DNA of 22,859 nucleotides. Origin: a virus. How positions within the stretch are numbered: the stretch's first letter is position 1; each line of letters starts with the position of its first letter. This document shows, one piece after another, positions 6,207 through 13,351 of this stretch. The position numbers were made by a program, and so were the translations under genes. The notes below the pieces were generated by a model. That model made no database searches. It was not told the origin of the DNA and worked only from the letters and a program-made list of their open reading frames with translations. The DNA lies in the IMG/VR virus record IMGVR_UViG_3300010354_009115, positions 1 to 22,859 of that record. One strand, written 5' to 3'.

Positions 6207-7274
6207 ATGCTTAGAGTCCTGATGGCGTTATTGCTATTACCATCAGTAGCATATGCTGAAATTGGTTCGGTCGAATCATTCAAAGGTAATATCAGTATTG
6301 ACAGAAACAAAAATATATTCGATGGGAAAAAACAAAGTCCCATCGAATCTATGGATACTGTTATAACCAAATCTGAATCCGAAGCAAAACTCAAATTCAA
6401 AGATGATACGACTGTTAGAATAACACCTAACAGTCGTTTGCTTATTGACGACTTTGTTTATGACCCAAGTAATTCAGACGCAAGTAAAATATCACTCAAA
6501 GCAGCCATGGGAACTATTCGTTATGCGTCTGGACAAATAGCCAGAAACGATCCACAAAAAGTTGCTATCAGAACACCCACTGCTACTATATCCGTTCGTG
6601 GTACTGATTTTGCCATGTCTGTAGATGAAATCGGCAGAAGCCTCATTGTATTATTACCTAGCTGCGATGATGATCGCAAAATGTATAATTATGATGAAAG
6701 ACAAAATTGCGCTGTTGGTGAAATCAAAGTAGAAACACCAGAAGGATTTGTTGTTCTCAATCAACCATTCACCGCAACTACTGTTTATTCTGCTTCACAA
6801 ACACCAACACCTCCCGTTAGGATAAAACCAGACATTCGTATTATCAATAATAATATGTTTCTTGACACTCCCGATAGCATAACTGCAATGTTATCAAAAA
6901 TGAAAAAGGAAGAAGAAAAAAAGAAATTTCCTATAATTGAAATGACAGAAGAAGAAACAAAAGTGGCTGCTGATAATTCGAATAAGAAAATAACAGTAGA
7001 ACAAATAGCCCTAATCAATTCTGTTAAACTAAAAGTTTCACCAGACGCCATAAGACTTTCTGATTGTTCTGTGTTTAATGTGTGCTGGAATGAACGTGGA
7101 TTGAATCGATATCTAAAAGTGGATGGCAAATCAAAGAGCACAATCTATATTGGTATCAATGAAAGACAGGATAATGCAACTTATACTATTTCTCAGAATA
7201 GCGCAGAACCAGAAATCAAAATAACTGGAACTGGAAATCAAAACAGAATAACAATAAGGCAGCTTGATAGATGA
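6207..7274 (+). CDS. Periplasmic FecR-domain protein with curlin-like C-terminus, 355 aa
   Basis: The signal peptide MLRVLMALLLLPSVAYA is followed by a FecR domain (about residues 20-135): GSVESFKGNISI, DDTTVRITPNSRLLIDDF, LKAAMGTIRY, and RTPTATISVRGTDFAM, the last being the family's T-P-x-A-x-x-x-V-R-G-T-x-F signature. FecR domains sense or bind surface structures and signal to membrane partners. A Lys/Glu-rich helix follows (near residues 230-260), and the protein ends ITGTGNQNRITIRQLDR, which has the curlin G-x-x-N-x-x-x-x-x-Q spacing. Cysteine pairs (SCDD with QNCAV, and DCSVFNVC) suggest disulfides. FecR and CHASE2-cyclase genes are commonly neighbours in proteobacteria, so the two probably work together. 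Confidence 0.85.
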   Translation: MLRVLMALLLLPSVAYAEIGSVESFKGNISIDRNKNIFDGKKQSPIESMDTVITKSESEAKLKFKDDTTVRITPNSRLLIDDFVYDPSNSDASKISLKAAMGTIRYASGQIARNDPQKVAIRTPTATISVRGTDFAMSVDEIGRSLIVLLPSCDDDRKMYNYDERQNCAVGEIKVETPEGFVVLNQPFTATTVYSASQTPTPPVRIKPDIRIINNNMFLDTPDSITAMLSKMKKEEEKKKFPIIEMTEEETKVAADNSNKKITVEQIALINSVKLKVSPDAIRLSDCSVFNVCWNERGLNRYLKVDGKSKSTIYIGINERQDNATYTISQNSAEPEIKITGTGNQNRITIRQLDR

Positions 7275-8668
7275 GAAAAATTCTAGCACTGTTGTTCGCT
7301 TTGATCATAACTGTTGCATATGCGGAAGACCTTGGTGGAAATTTTGGGTTTGAAACTGGAACAATGTCTGGTTGGACTATCAGCAATGGTTCAGGAACAG
7401 TTAAATCTGCTACATCATGGAACTCAAATGGTACTGGTGTTAATGTAACAACAGGCATAACAAATTATAGTCCTGGTGGTGGTAACACATGGAATGTTAC
7501 TGGCTATGGTTCATACATGGCAAGTATTCAAGCTGGCTCTGGTTCTCCTACATTTGATGCCTCTACAACATCACTTGGTTTAACTGGTGCTGAGAATACT
7601 GCTATCAAAACATTTTTGACAAATCAGGGTGGTAATAGTAATCCAACCAATGCTTCATGGATGAAAAGAAACGTAACACTTGAAGCAGGTAAAACATACA
7701 CCATTGCTTGGCAATATATGTCAACTGATTATGTTCCATTCAATGATGGTTCAATGATTACACTAACACATTCTACAAATGCTGGAATTATACCTACTCT
7801 TAATAACGAACAGAAAAGATACGCTTTATTAGGCTTCACTAATCCTGGAACTGGTAACTATTCAACAGGCAGTTATGGTTCTACTGGTTGGCAATTGGCA
7901 GTATTCACTGTTCCAGAAAACGGTGAGTATACATTAGGATTTGCTTCGTTCAATCTTGGTGACACTGCTCTCAGTCCTATTCTATTAGTCGATCAAATAC
8001 AAGGTACGACTACACTGAATGGAACAAACTTCGGTCCTATCGCACCAAACGCTGGTTCTACAGCGCCGACAACACCAACGCAACCAACAACTCCTTCATA
8101 TGCTAGTTCAATAACAACACAACAACAGAACAGAGTTAACACTTGGTTGAATCGTGGTAATAATTCAAGCGGTGTTTATATCGAACAGATCGGAAACAAT
8201 AATAATATAACAGTTCTGCAAAAGAATCATAAAGATAACTATATCAAATATCAAGGTGCTGGAAATAATAGCACAGTGAATATAACTCAACAAACAGATA
8301 ATGGAACTGGTGCTGGACATTACTTAGAATTAACTAACACTGGTAACCAGAACACGATAAATCTTACACAAGATAATAACGGTGGTAAGAAAATGTTTGT
8401 TGATAATAATGGATCTGGGAATAACATTAATGTTACTCAGAAGAATGGTGGCAATCATTATCTTGATCTAGGATTAACTGGCAATGGTCATTCTGCTACT
8501 ATTGTGCAAGAAGGATCTGGTAACCATGCTGCTACGATACGACTAAATAATGCAGGTGGTTCTTCTACTTTGAATCTTAGTCAGTCTGGAACTACTAATC
8601 AAGTGTATTCTATAGAACAAACATGCACTAATCCAGCTGGGTGTAGTGTATCGGTGACTCAACAATGA
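7271..8668 (+). CDS. Secreted adhesin-like protein with C-terminal curlin repeats, 465 aa
   Basis: Three parts are visible. A signal peptide (MRKILALLFALIITVAYA) leads to an N-terminal domain of about 235 residues starting NFGFETGTMSGWTISNG, with strands such as VTLEAGKTYTIAWQYMSTD and VPENGEYTLGFASFNLGD; this looks like a beta-sandwich of the kind seen in carbohydrate-binding or surface proteins. A Thr/Pro linker (TAPTTPTQPTTPS) follows. From about residue 300 come seven or so curlin-like units (VYIEQIGNNNNITVLQ, GNNSTVNITQQ, GNQNTINLTQ, GNNINVTQ, GHSATIVQEGSGN). The last 20 residues hold two cysteines. The plan suggests a fibre tip or fibre-anchored adhesin that joins the amyloid through its repeats. 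It overlaps both neighbours through ATGA. Confidence 0.8.
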   Translation: MRKILALLFALIITVAYAEDLGGNFGFETGTMSGWTISNGSGTVKSATSWNSNGTGVNVTTGITNYSPGGGNTWNVTGYGSYMASIQAGSGSPTFDASTTSLGLTGAENTAIKTFLTNQGGNSNPTNASWMKRNVTLEAGKTYTIAWQYMSTDYVPFNDGSMITLTHSTNAGIIPTLNNEQKRYALLGFTNPGTGNYSTGSYGSTGWQLAVFTVPENGEYTLGFASFNLGDTALSPILLVDQIQGTTTLNGTNFGPIAPNAGSTAPTTPTQPTTPSYASSITTQQQNRVNTWLNRGNNSSGVYIEQIGNNNNITVLQKNHKDNYIKYQGAGNNSTVNITQQTDNGTGAGHYLELTNTGNQNTINLTQDNNGGKKMFVDNNGSGNNINVTQKNGGNHYLDLGLTGNGHSATIVQEGSGNHAATIRLNNAGGSSTLNLSQSGTTNQVYSIEQTCTNPAGCSVSVTQQ

Positions 8669-10710
8669 AAAAACTTATAGCATTTTTAATCCTTGGACTA
8701 TTTGTATTTTTGAAAGTGATGGATTATTCGCCTGTTGAGATATTGCGACTAAAGACGTTTGATTATTTGTTAACAAGCAAAACGCCAGTTAAGTCGGATA
8801 ATATTGTTATTGTTTCTATTGATGAAAAATCAATAAAAGAAAAAGGTCAGTGGCCATGGTCGCGCAAAGATATTGCGGAGACCATGGAAACATTGTTCAA
8901 GCAAGGCGCAGGAATAGTTGTGTTTCCTGTTCTTATGTCCGAAAAAGATAGAATGGGCACTGATGAAATCCTTTCTGAGTTTCTGAAGAAACAGAAGGGC
9001 GTTGTAATATCACAAACGCCAACGACTCAGAAAGGAAATGAAAATGCAGTTGTTCGTGGATATTCAGCTATTGGTGGTGACGTTCTACCTTATATTGCTA
9101 GGTGGAATAGTGTTATCGGTCCTTTACCCGATTTTGGTAAGAATGCTTCGGGCGTCGGGATGGCAGCGACCACTCCTGAAAGGGACGGTGTTGTACGCCG
9201 CATCCCTATGCTTGTGGCTATTGGCGAGTCTGTATTTCCCTCGATTGTTTTGGAATCTATACGTGTTGCTGTAGGATCACCATCATTTCAAATTAAATCT
9301 ACCGATGCGGGAATTGAAGCAGTCAGAGTTCGTGGATTCAAACCGCTAACAACCGATTCAAACGCTAGAATATGGCTAAACTGGAACTATCAATTCAATA
9401 AGATATCTTACACAGATATTGCAAAAACAGATATCAAAGGCAAGATAGCTATTCTTGGATTGGAAGTAGAAGGCGTTGGAGGAATTATTGCTACACCATT
9501 AGGATCGAAATGGTCTCATGAAATACAGGCATTAGGTATTGAATCTGCGATACAGGGTAACACACCAGTTCGCTTTGCATTCGCTAATCTTCTTGAAGCA
9601 ATCAGTATTGCTACTATTGGTATTGCGGTGATATTACTCACACCCATACTATTACCCATCGTAACATACTTATTATATCCCATATTTGTTGGATTGTCAA
9701 GTCTTTTTTCTTACTATATGTTCAAAGAATATGGACAGCTGTGGGATGTGAGTTTTCTGATTGTATCTTTCACCATCGTGTTCGGATACATGGTAATTCT
9801 AAAATTCCTCAAAGAACTATTCCTGAAACTACAAATCAAGAAACAGTTTGGTACATATCTTTCACCAGCACTGGTTGAGAAGCTACAGAAGAATCCTGAC
9901 CTGCTAAAACTAGGAGGAGAAACCCGTGAGCTGTCAATTATGTTTACGGATGTTCGTGGTTTTACTTCTATTTCTGAGCACTATGGCGATAATGTGCAAG
10001 GTCTTACACAAATAATGAATCGTTACATGACAGCTATGACGGAGAAGATTATCAAAAATGAAGGCACTTTGGATAAGTATATTGGAGATGCTCAAATGGC
10101 TTTCTGGAACGCTCCCTTAGATAATCCAAGACATGCCAGAGACGCGGTTAAAACAGCACTGGAGATGCTAGATGATTTGGACGTTTTCAATAATTCTATC
10201 TCGTCTGAAGGGGTTCCTCCTTTTGGTATGGGCATTGGGATCAATACTGGTAGTGTTGTCGTTGGCAACATGGGCTCTGCTCAAAGATTTGATTATACCT
10301 GTTTGGGCGATTCTGTCAACTTGGCTTCGAGGCTAGAAGGACAGTCAAAGAACTATGGAGTAAGATTGATTATAGGCGAAGAAACCGCTAAACAGATAAT
10401 GAACGATTTCCATGTCATAAAACTTGATGTTATAGCAGTCAAAGGAAAAAACATTGGAGTTGGAATATACACTATTATATCACCAAACGATATCATGCCC
10501 GTATACCAAAGCACACACAAAGATTTTCGAAAATTCTATGGAGAAGGTAATTGGGATCAAGCATTAGAATTCTTGAGAGTATTAAAGAGCGATCGTGTTT
10601 TCAATGGATTTCTCAAAGAATACTATATAATAATGGAGGAGCGGATTTTAGAATATAAAGCTAATCCACCTGAAAATTGGGATGGAACATATAAAGCAAC
10701 TAGCAAGTGA
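8665..10710 (+). CDS. CHASE2-domain class III adenylate cyclase, 681 aa
   Basis: Membrane receptor cyclase. The first 20 residues are a membrane anchor. Residues about 25-300 form a CHASE2 sensor, expected in the periplasm (RLKTFDYLL, IVIVSIDEKSIKEKGQWPW, GPLPDF, DGVVRRIP, KIAILGL). Three membrane segments lie at about 307-380, then a linker (FGTYLSPALVEKL) and the catalytic domain (about 420-605). Catalytic residues are present: metal-binding Asp429 (MFTDVRGFTSIS) and Asp475 (DKYIGDAQMAFW), Lys471 and Thr545 at the base-specifying positions, and Asn552 and Arg556 for the transition state (GDSVNLASRLEG). Lys/Thr fits ATP, so the product is probably cyclic AMP. The gene overlaps the adhesin gene by ATGA and ends the operon. 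Confidence 0.93.
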   Translation: MKKLIAFLILGLFVFLKVMDYSPVEILRLKTFDYLLTSKTPVKSDNIVIVSIDEKSIKEKGQWPWSRKDIAETMETLFKQGAGIVVFPVLMSEKDRMGTDEILSEFLKKQKGVVISQTPTTQKGNENAVVRGYSAIGGDVLPYIARWNSVIGPLPDFGKNASGVGMAATTPERDGVVRRIPMLVAIGESVFPSIVLESIRVAVGSPSFQIKSTDAGIEAVRVRGFKPLTTDSNARIWLNWNYQFNKISYTDIAKTDIKGKIAILGLEVEGVGGIIATPLGSKWSHEIQALGIESAIQGNTPVRFAFANLLEAISIATIGIAVILLTPILLPIVTYLLYPIFVGLSSLFSYYMFKEYGQLWDVSFLIVSFTIVFGYMVILKFLKELFLKLQIKKQFGTYLSPALVEKLQKNPDLLKLGGETRELSIMFTDVRGFTSISEHYGDNVQGLTQIMNRYMTAMTEKIIKNEGTLDKYIGDAQMAFWNAPLDNPRHARDAVKTALEMLDDLDVFNNSISSEGVPPFGMGIGINTGSVVVGNMGSAQRFDYTCLGDSVNLASRLEGQSKNYGVRLIIGEETAKQIMNDFHVIKLDVIAVKGKNIGVGIYTIISPNDIMPVYQSTHKDFRKFYGEGNWDQALEFLRVLKSDRVFNGFLKEYYIIMEERILEYKANPPENWDGTYKATSK

Positions 10711-10716
10711 ATTATT

Positions 10717-11331
10717 ATGATTTTTTGTAATGAACCAAAACCATTTCCATATCTGAAAGTCCGTGAGTTCTACGACGAACGTGAACTAGGATTGATATGG
10801 CAAGAACTAGACTTCCTTACCTATAAAGATAAACTAGAACCTCCTTCTGAAACTGGTCAGAAGGATAATGATATGAAAAGCAATAGTGGAGTGTTTCTAG
10901 ACAGTCTTTACAAGAACCGCAGTTTCTCAAATATATTGACAGTAAATAGAAAGTTGTTCAGTCGTGATATCATGGAGTCTATGGTAAATCTTGACAAAAT
11001 CATGTCTGCATATTATAATAACTGTGATCATGACGGAAGTTTGGTGAGTTATTACGAACAAGCAGACTATTACAAATCACATGTGGATAGAACAATCATA
11101 ACTTCTATCTCATGGCACTTCAAAAAACCAAAAGGATTCACTGGCGGCGATTTGATTTTTACTGATTACAATGAACGAATTGTGATTGAGGACAACATGT
11201 TGGTTATATTTCCATCATGTGTCAGGCACGAAGTTACAGCAATTGAAATGAATCCAGGAGTAGAGCCATTCAAGGGATACGGTAGATATGCACTCTCAAA
11301 CTTCGTCGGATATGGTCCTAACAAAAACTGA
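10717..11331 (+). CDS. 2-oxoglutarate/Fe(II) oxygenase, prolyl-4-hydroxylase-like, 204 aa
   Basis: The facial triad and cosubstrate arginine are visible: His122 and Asp124 (YKSHVDRT), His171 (FPSCVRHEV) and Arg190 (GYGRYALSNF). These enzymes hydroxylate proteins or small molecules using oxygen and 2-oxoglutarate, and homologues are frequent in T4-like phages. It begins six bases after the cyclase stop with no clear ribosome-binding site, so it may be translated by re-initiation as the seventh gene of the curli operon. The target is unknown; the Pro/Thr linker of the adhesin is one speculative candidate. A perfect sigma70-type promoter lies within its coding sequence at 10991-11019. Confidence 0.8.
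   Translation: MIFCNEPKPFPYLKVREFYDERELGLIWQELDFLTYKDKLEPPSETGQKDNDMKSNSGVFLDSLYKNRSFSNILTVNRKLFSRDIMESMVNLDKIMSAYYNNCDHDGSLVSYYEQADYYKSHVDRTIITSISWHFKKPKGFTGGDLIFTDYNERIVIEDNMLVIFPSCVRHEVTAIEMNPGVEPFKGYGRYALSNFVGYGPNKN
10991..11019 (+). promoter_or_regulatory. Consensus promoter-like sequence inside the oxygenase gene
   Basis: TTGACA (10991-10996), 17 bases, TATAAT (11014-11019). The predicted start is near 11026. The only plus-strand sequence downstream for 900 bases is the oxygenase 3' end, then the antisense side of the minus-strand genes 11339-12174. It may be real (antisense RNA) or a coincidence in AT-rich coding DNA. Confidence 0.35.
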
Positions 11332-11338
11332 AGCTATA

Positions 11339-11689
11339 TTACTTTTTTTTGGCTTCTTGTTTCTGGTTATCAGCAGTATCTTCGGTTGGCTTAGATACGG
11401 TCCCCTTCTCTTCATTAACAATAAACTCATTAGCTTTTTGTGTTAACTCGTCGTGTTCCATTTTACGGAGTTGAAGAACTATATTAACTTTTTGATTAAG
11501 ACGAATGAGGTCATTATCCAACATACGAATACGATCAATGAGAGCAATCAAAACTTTATTAGCGTCTGATAATACTGGTTTGACTTCTTTTGTTGCCCAC
11601 ACCCAAACGAAATAAACGAAATAACCAAGCCCAACTGCTGCAACAATAGGAAAACCGTATTTACTTATAAGCTCTGCGATATTGCCCAT
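11339..11689 (-). CDS. Small one-TM protein with coiled coil, holin-like candidate, 116 aa
   Basis: The N-terminus (MGNIAELISKYGFPIVAAVG) leads into one membrane segment at about residues 12-33, ending with aromatic residues. An amphipathic, probably coiled-coil stretch (LIALIDRIRMLDNDLIRL) follows, and then a charged tail ending KKK. It is a paralogue of the protein at 11887-12174: both have GFPI-hydrophobic-AA, a G-Y-F motif and a D-x-R-hydrophobic-x-x-hydrophobic-x-x-D-hydrophobic-I-R pattern. The layout resembles BhlA/UviB-type holin-like proteins, but this is a resemblance of plan only. It is the last gene of a minus-strand late block and converges with the oxygenase gene. Confidence 0.6.
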   Translation of the reverse strand: MGNIAELISKYGFPIVAAVGLGYFVYFVWVWATKEVKPVLSDANKVLIALIDRIRMLDNDLIRLNQKVNIVLQLRKMEHDELTQKANEFIVNEEKGTVSKPTEDTADNQKQEAKKK

Positions 11690-11915
11690 CTTTGATCTCT
11701 ACTCTTTTTAATGCGGCTCTACCATCATCTAGTTCAACTGCTTCAAAAAAAGTGCCTGGTTTAAATGGTAATAGTTTATTTACTCTTTGTTTAGGATTAG
11801 AAGTGAATACAAGTTCTTCGTCGAATATAATTATGTCTGAGCCTATTGAAAATGTATATCCCAAATGAGGCATAGCTTGTTTGTATTCAGTCTCTTCTTG
11901 CGTCGTTTTTGCCAT
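11661..11915 (-). CDS. Small soluble hypothetical protein, 84 aa
   Basis: The open frame runs further upstream, but ATG 11915 (MAKTTQEETEYKQ) is the likely start, because it gives a 29-base overlap with the upstream gene, equal to the 29-base overlap with the gene below. The product has no signal peptide or membrane segment. Its middle (SIGSDIIIFDEELVFTSNP) and end (AVELDDGRAALKRVEIKDG) look like a small beta-barrel. It sits between two paralogous membrane proteins, which suggests the three act together. No family recognised. Confidence 0.55.
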   Translation of the reverse strand: MAKTTQEETEYKQAMPHLGYTFSIGSDIIIFDEELVFTSNPKQRVNKLLPFKPGTFFEAVELDDGRAALKRVEIKDGQYRRAYK

Positions 11916-12174
11916 CTGCTCTTGCCAATCTATCAACATCGGGCTTGACACCCATTGCATTTGATACCAAAGTATCGATTCGAATAACATCGTGATTCAT
12001 TGTTTTTACTCGATTGTCGAGTGCGGTAATGATACCACTTAGACCTTGTACTGAACTCATAACACCAGCGAGTATAAATTTCATTGTAAGGAAGATAAAA
12101 TAACCACCAGCAATTGCTGCCGCTATAGGGAATCCTACATCGGAAATAAGTTTAAATGCTGCGTTTACATCCAT
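11887..12174 (-). CDS. Small one-TM protein, paralogue of 11339-11689, 95 aa
   Basis: ATG 12174 follows AAGGAAAT and a minus-strand late promoter 30 bases upstream, so I prefer it to longer in-frame starts. The N-terminus (MDVNAAFKLISDVGFPIAAA) leads into a membrane segment (about residues 14-38), then an amphipathic stretch (ITALDNRVKTMNHDVIRID). It shares its plan with the protein at 11339-11689 but has a shorter tail. Duplicated small membrane proteins expressed late are plausible lysis or membrane-disrupting proteins; no endolysin is directly adjacent to test that. Confidence 0.6.
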   Translation of the reverse strand: MDVNAAFKLISDVGFPIAAAIAGGYFIFLTMKFILAGVMSSVQGLSGIITALDNRVKTMNHDVIRIDTLVSNAMGVKPDVDRLARADGKNDARRD

Positions 12175-12203
12175 GGTAGATTTCCTTTCTTTCTTTCCGC
12201 CTT

Positions 12204-12211
12204 TATTTATA
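12204..12211 (-). promoter_or_regulatory. T4-type late promoter, minus strand
   Basis: Read on the minus strand this is TATAAATA followed by AAGGCG, an exact late -10 consensus 30 bases before the ATG at 12174. It would drive the three-gene minus-strand block 12174-11339. Confidence 0.7.
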
Positions 12212-12246
12212 TATTTGATTGAAACGCTAAATAAGGATATAAGATT

Positions 12247-12480
12247 ATGCCAACATATACGTTCCATAACACCAAGACCGATAAATACCATGAGGAGTTC
12301 ATGACAATTTCCTCCATGGAAGAGTATCTCGCACAAAATCCCCACATCAATATATTACCTGCCGCTCCGATGATCGTATCGGGCGTTGCTTCAGGCACAA
12401 ACAAACCAGATAGTGGATTTCGCGATCTACTCAAGACTATCAAGAAAAATAGTCCCCGTTCAACAATCAACACATTCTAG
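12247..12480 (+). CDS. Conserved T4-like small protein, 77 aa
   Basis: The protein begins MPTYTFHNTKTDKYHEEFMT and ends SGFRDLLKTIKKNSPRSTIN followed by TF. This matches a small family common in T4-like cyanophages and relatives (M-P-T-Y-x-F at the start, ENPHI-like centre, D-x-G-F-R-D-hydrophobic-L-K near the end). The N-terminus resembles FmdB-type regulators, but the paired cysteines of the FmdB zinc ribbon are absent. AAGGAT is eight bases upstream. It is read divergently from the minus-strand late block. Role unknown, possibly regulatory. Confidence 0.65.
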   Translation: MPTYTFHNTKTDKYHEEFMTISSMEEYLAQNPHINILPAAPMIVSGVASGTNKPDSGFRDLLKTIKKNSPRSTINTF

Positions 12481-12556
12481 GAGGTATCCAACGGCACAGC
12501 ATCGTTCTATTCGTCGATATGTTACTTACAATAAATCTAGAACACGGAGCAACAAA

Positions 12557-13330
12557 ATGATTCCGAACAAAGTAACCGAACTCTTGAACGAACGAAACCT
12601 AATCGAAGAGGCAGATCGATATTTATCGCGCCGAGAACGAAAACAGCTTAAAAAGAAAAAGCCTAAGACTGTCGCCACTCCTCATTTATCGTGGATAGAA
12701 CCAAAAACTCCCGCTCAACAACAAGTATTTGACGCATTCCAACGAGACAAAAATCTAATCCTACATGGCGTAGCTGGTACTGGTAAAACTTTTATCGCCA
12801 TGTATCTGGCATTAGAAGCAATCCTTACTGGTGATGCTCCTATGCCTATCGTTGTTATTCGAAGTATAGTTCCAACAAGGGATGTGGGATTTCTTCCAGG
12901 AAAAGCTGAACAGAAAGCAGCAGTATATGAAGCGCCATATGCTGGTATCATTTCGGAACTAGTCGATAAACCTTACGACTGGATGAAGCAGAATGGTTAT
13001 ATGGAATTTCATACAACTTCGTTTTTGCGAGGCACGACATTTCGTGATAGTATTATAATCATCGACGAATGTCAGAACATGAGCGATCAGGAAATTCATA
13101 CGATCATGACTCGTGTTGGTGAAGGTTGTCGAGTTATTCTTTGTGGTGATTTCGCACAGAAGGACTATATGAAAGAAGGCAGCGGTATGCCGAATTTATT
13201 AAAAGTGGCTGGTCGCATGAAATCTTTTGAGATTGTGAAGTTCAACAAGGAAGATGTTGTCCGCTCTGGGTTCGTTCGTGAATATATCCTCACTCGTACG
13301 GCACTTGACGAAGCAGGATTGATAACATAA
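12557..13330 (+). CDS. phoH: PhoH-family ATPase, 257 aa
   Basis: ATG 12557 has GGAG eight bases upstream and gives the normal family length; in-frame codons upstream overlap the previous gene and look non-coding. Residues 71-78 are the Walker A motif GVAGTGKT, and IIIIDECQNMSD is Walker B. Other PhoH signatures are FLPG and GDFAQKD. A basic region (RRERKQLKKKKPK) precedes the ATPase core. PhoH proteins are predicted RNA-helicase-like ATPases, abundant in marine T4-like phages; the phage role is unresolved, and the old link to phosphate starvation does not always hold. Confidence 0.9.
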   Translation: MIPNKVTELLNERNLIEEADRYLSRRERKQLKKKKPKTVATPHLSWIEPKTPAQQQVFDAFQRDKNLILHGVAGTGKTFIAMYLALEAILTGDAPMPIVVIRSIVPTRDVGFLPGKAEQKAAVYEAPYAGIISELVDKPYDWMKQNGYMEFHTTSFLRGTTFRDSIIIIDECQNMSDQEIHTIMTRVGEGCRVILCGDFAQKDYMKEGSGMPNLLKVAGRMKSFEIVKFNKEDVVRSGFVREYILTRTALDEAGLIT

Positions 13331-13351
13331 AATAAACGCCTATATAATGGT

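Noticed and set aside
12215-12243. TTGATT-17-TATAAG before the gene at 12247
   Set aside because: The expected transcription start would fall after the ATG, while a normal AAGGAT ribosome-binding site is present.
12519-12560. 13-codon leader peptide (MLLTINLEHGATK) overlapping the phoH start
   Set aside because: No ribosome-binding site and no sign of an attenuator; most likely a chance frame.
13319-13348. TTGATA-18-TATAAT before the exonuclease gene
   Set aside because: The -10 box ends three bases before the ATG, so the RNA would start inside the coding sequence; only a leaderless start at 13358 would rescue it.
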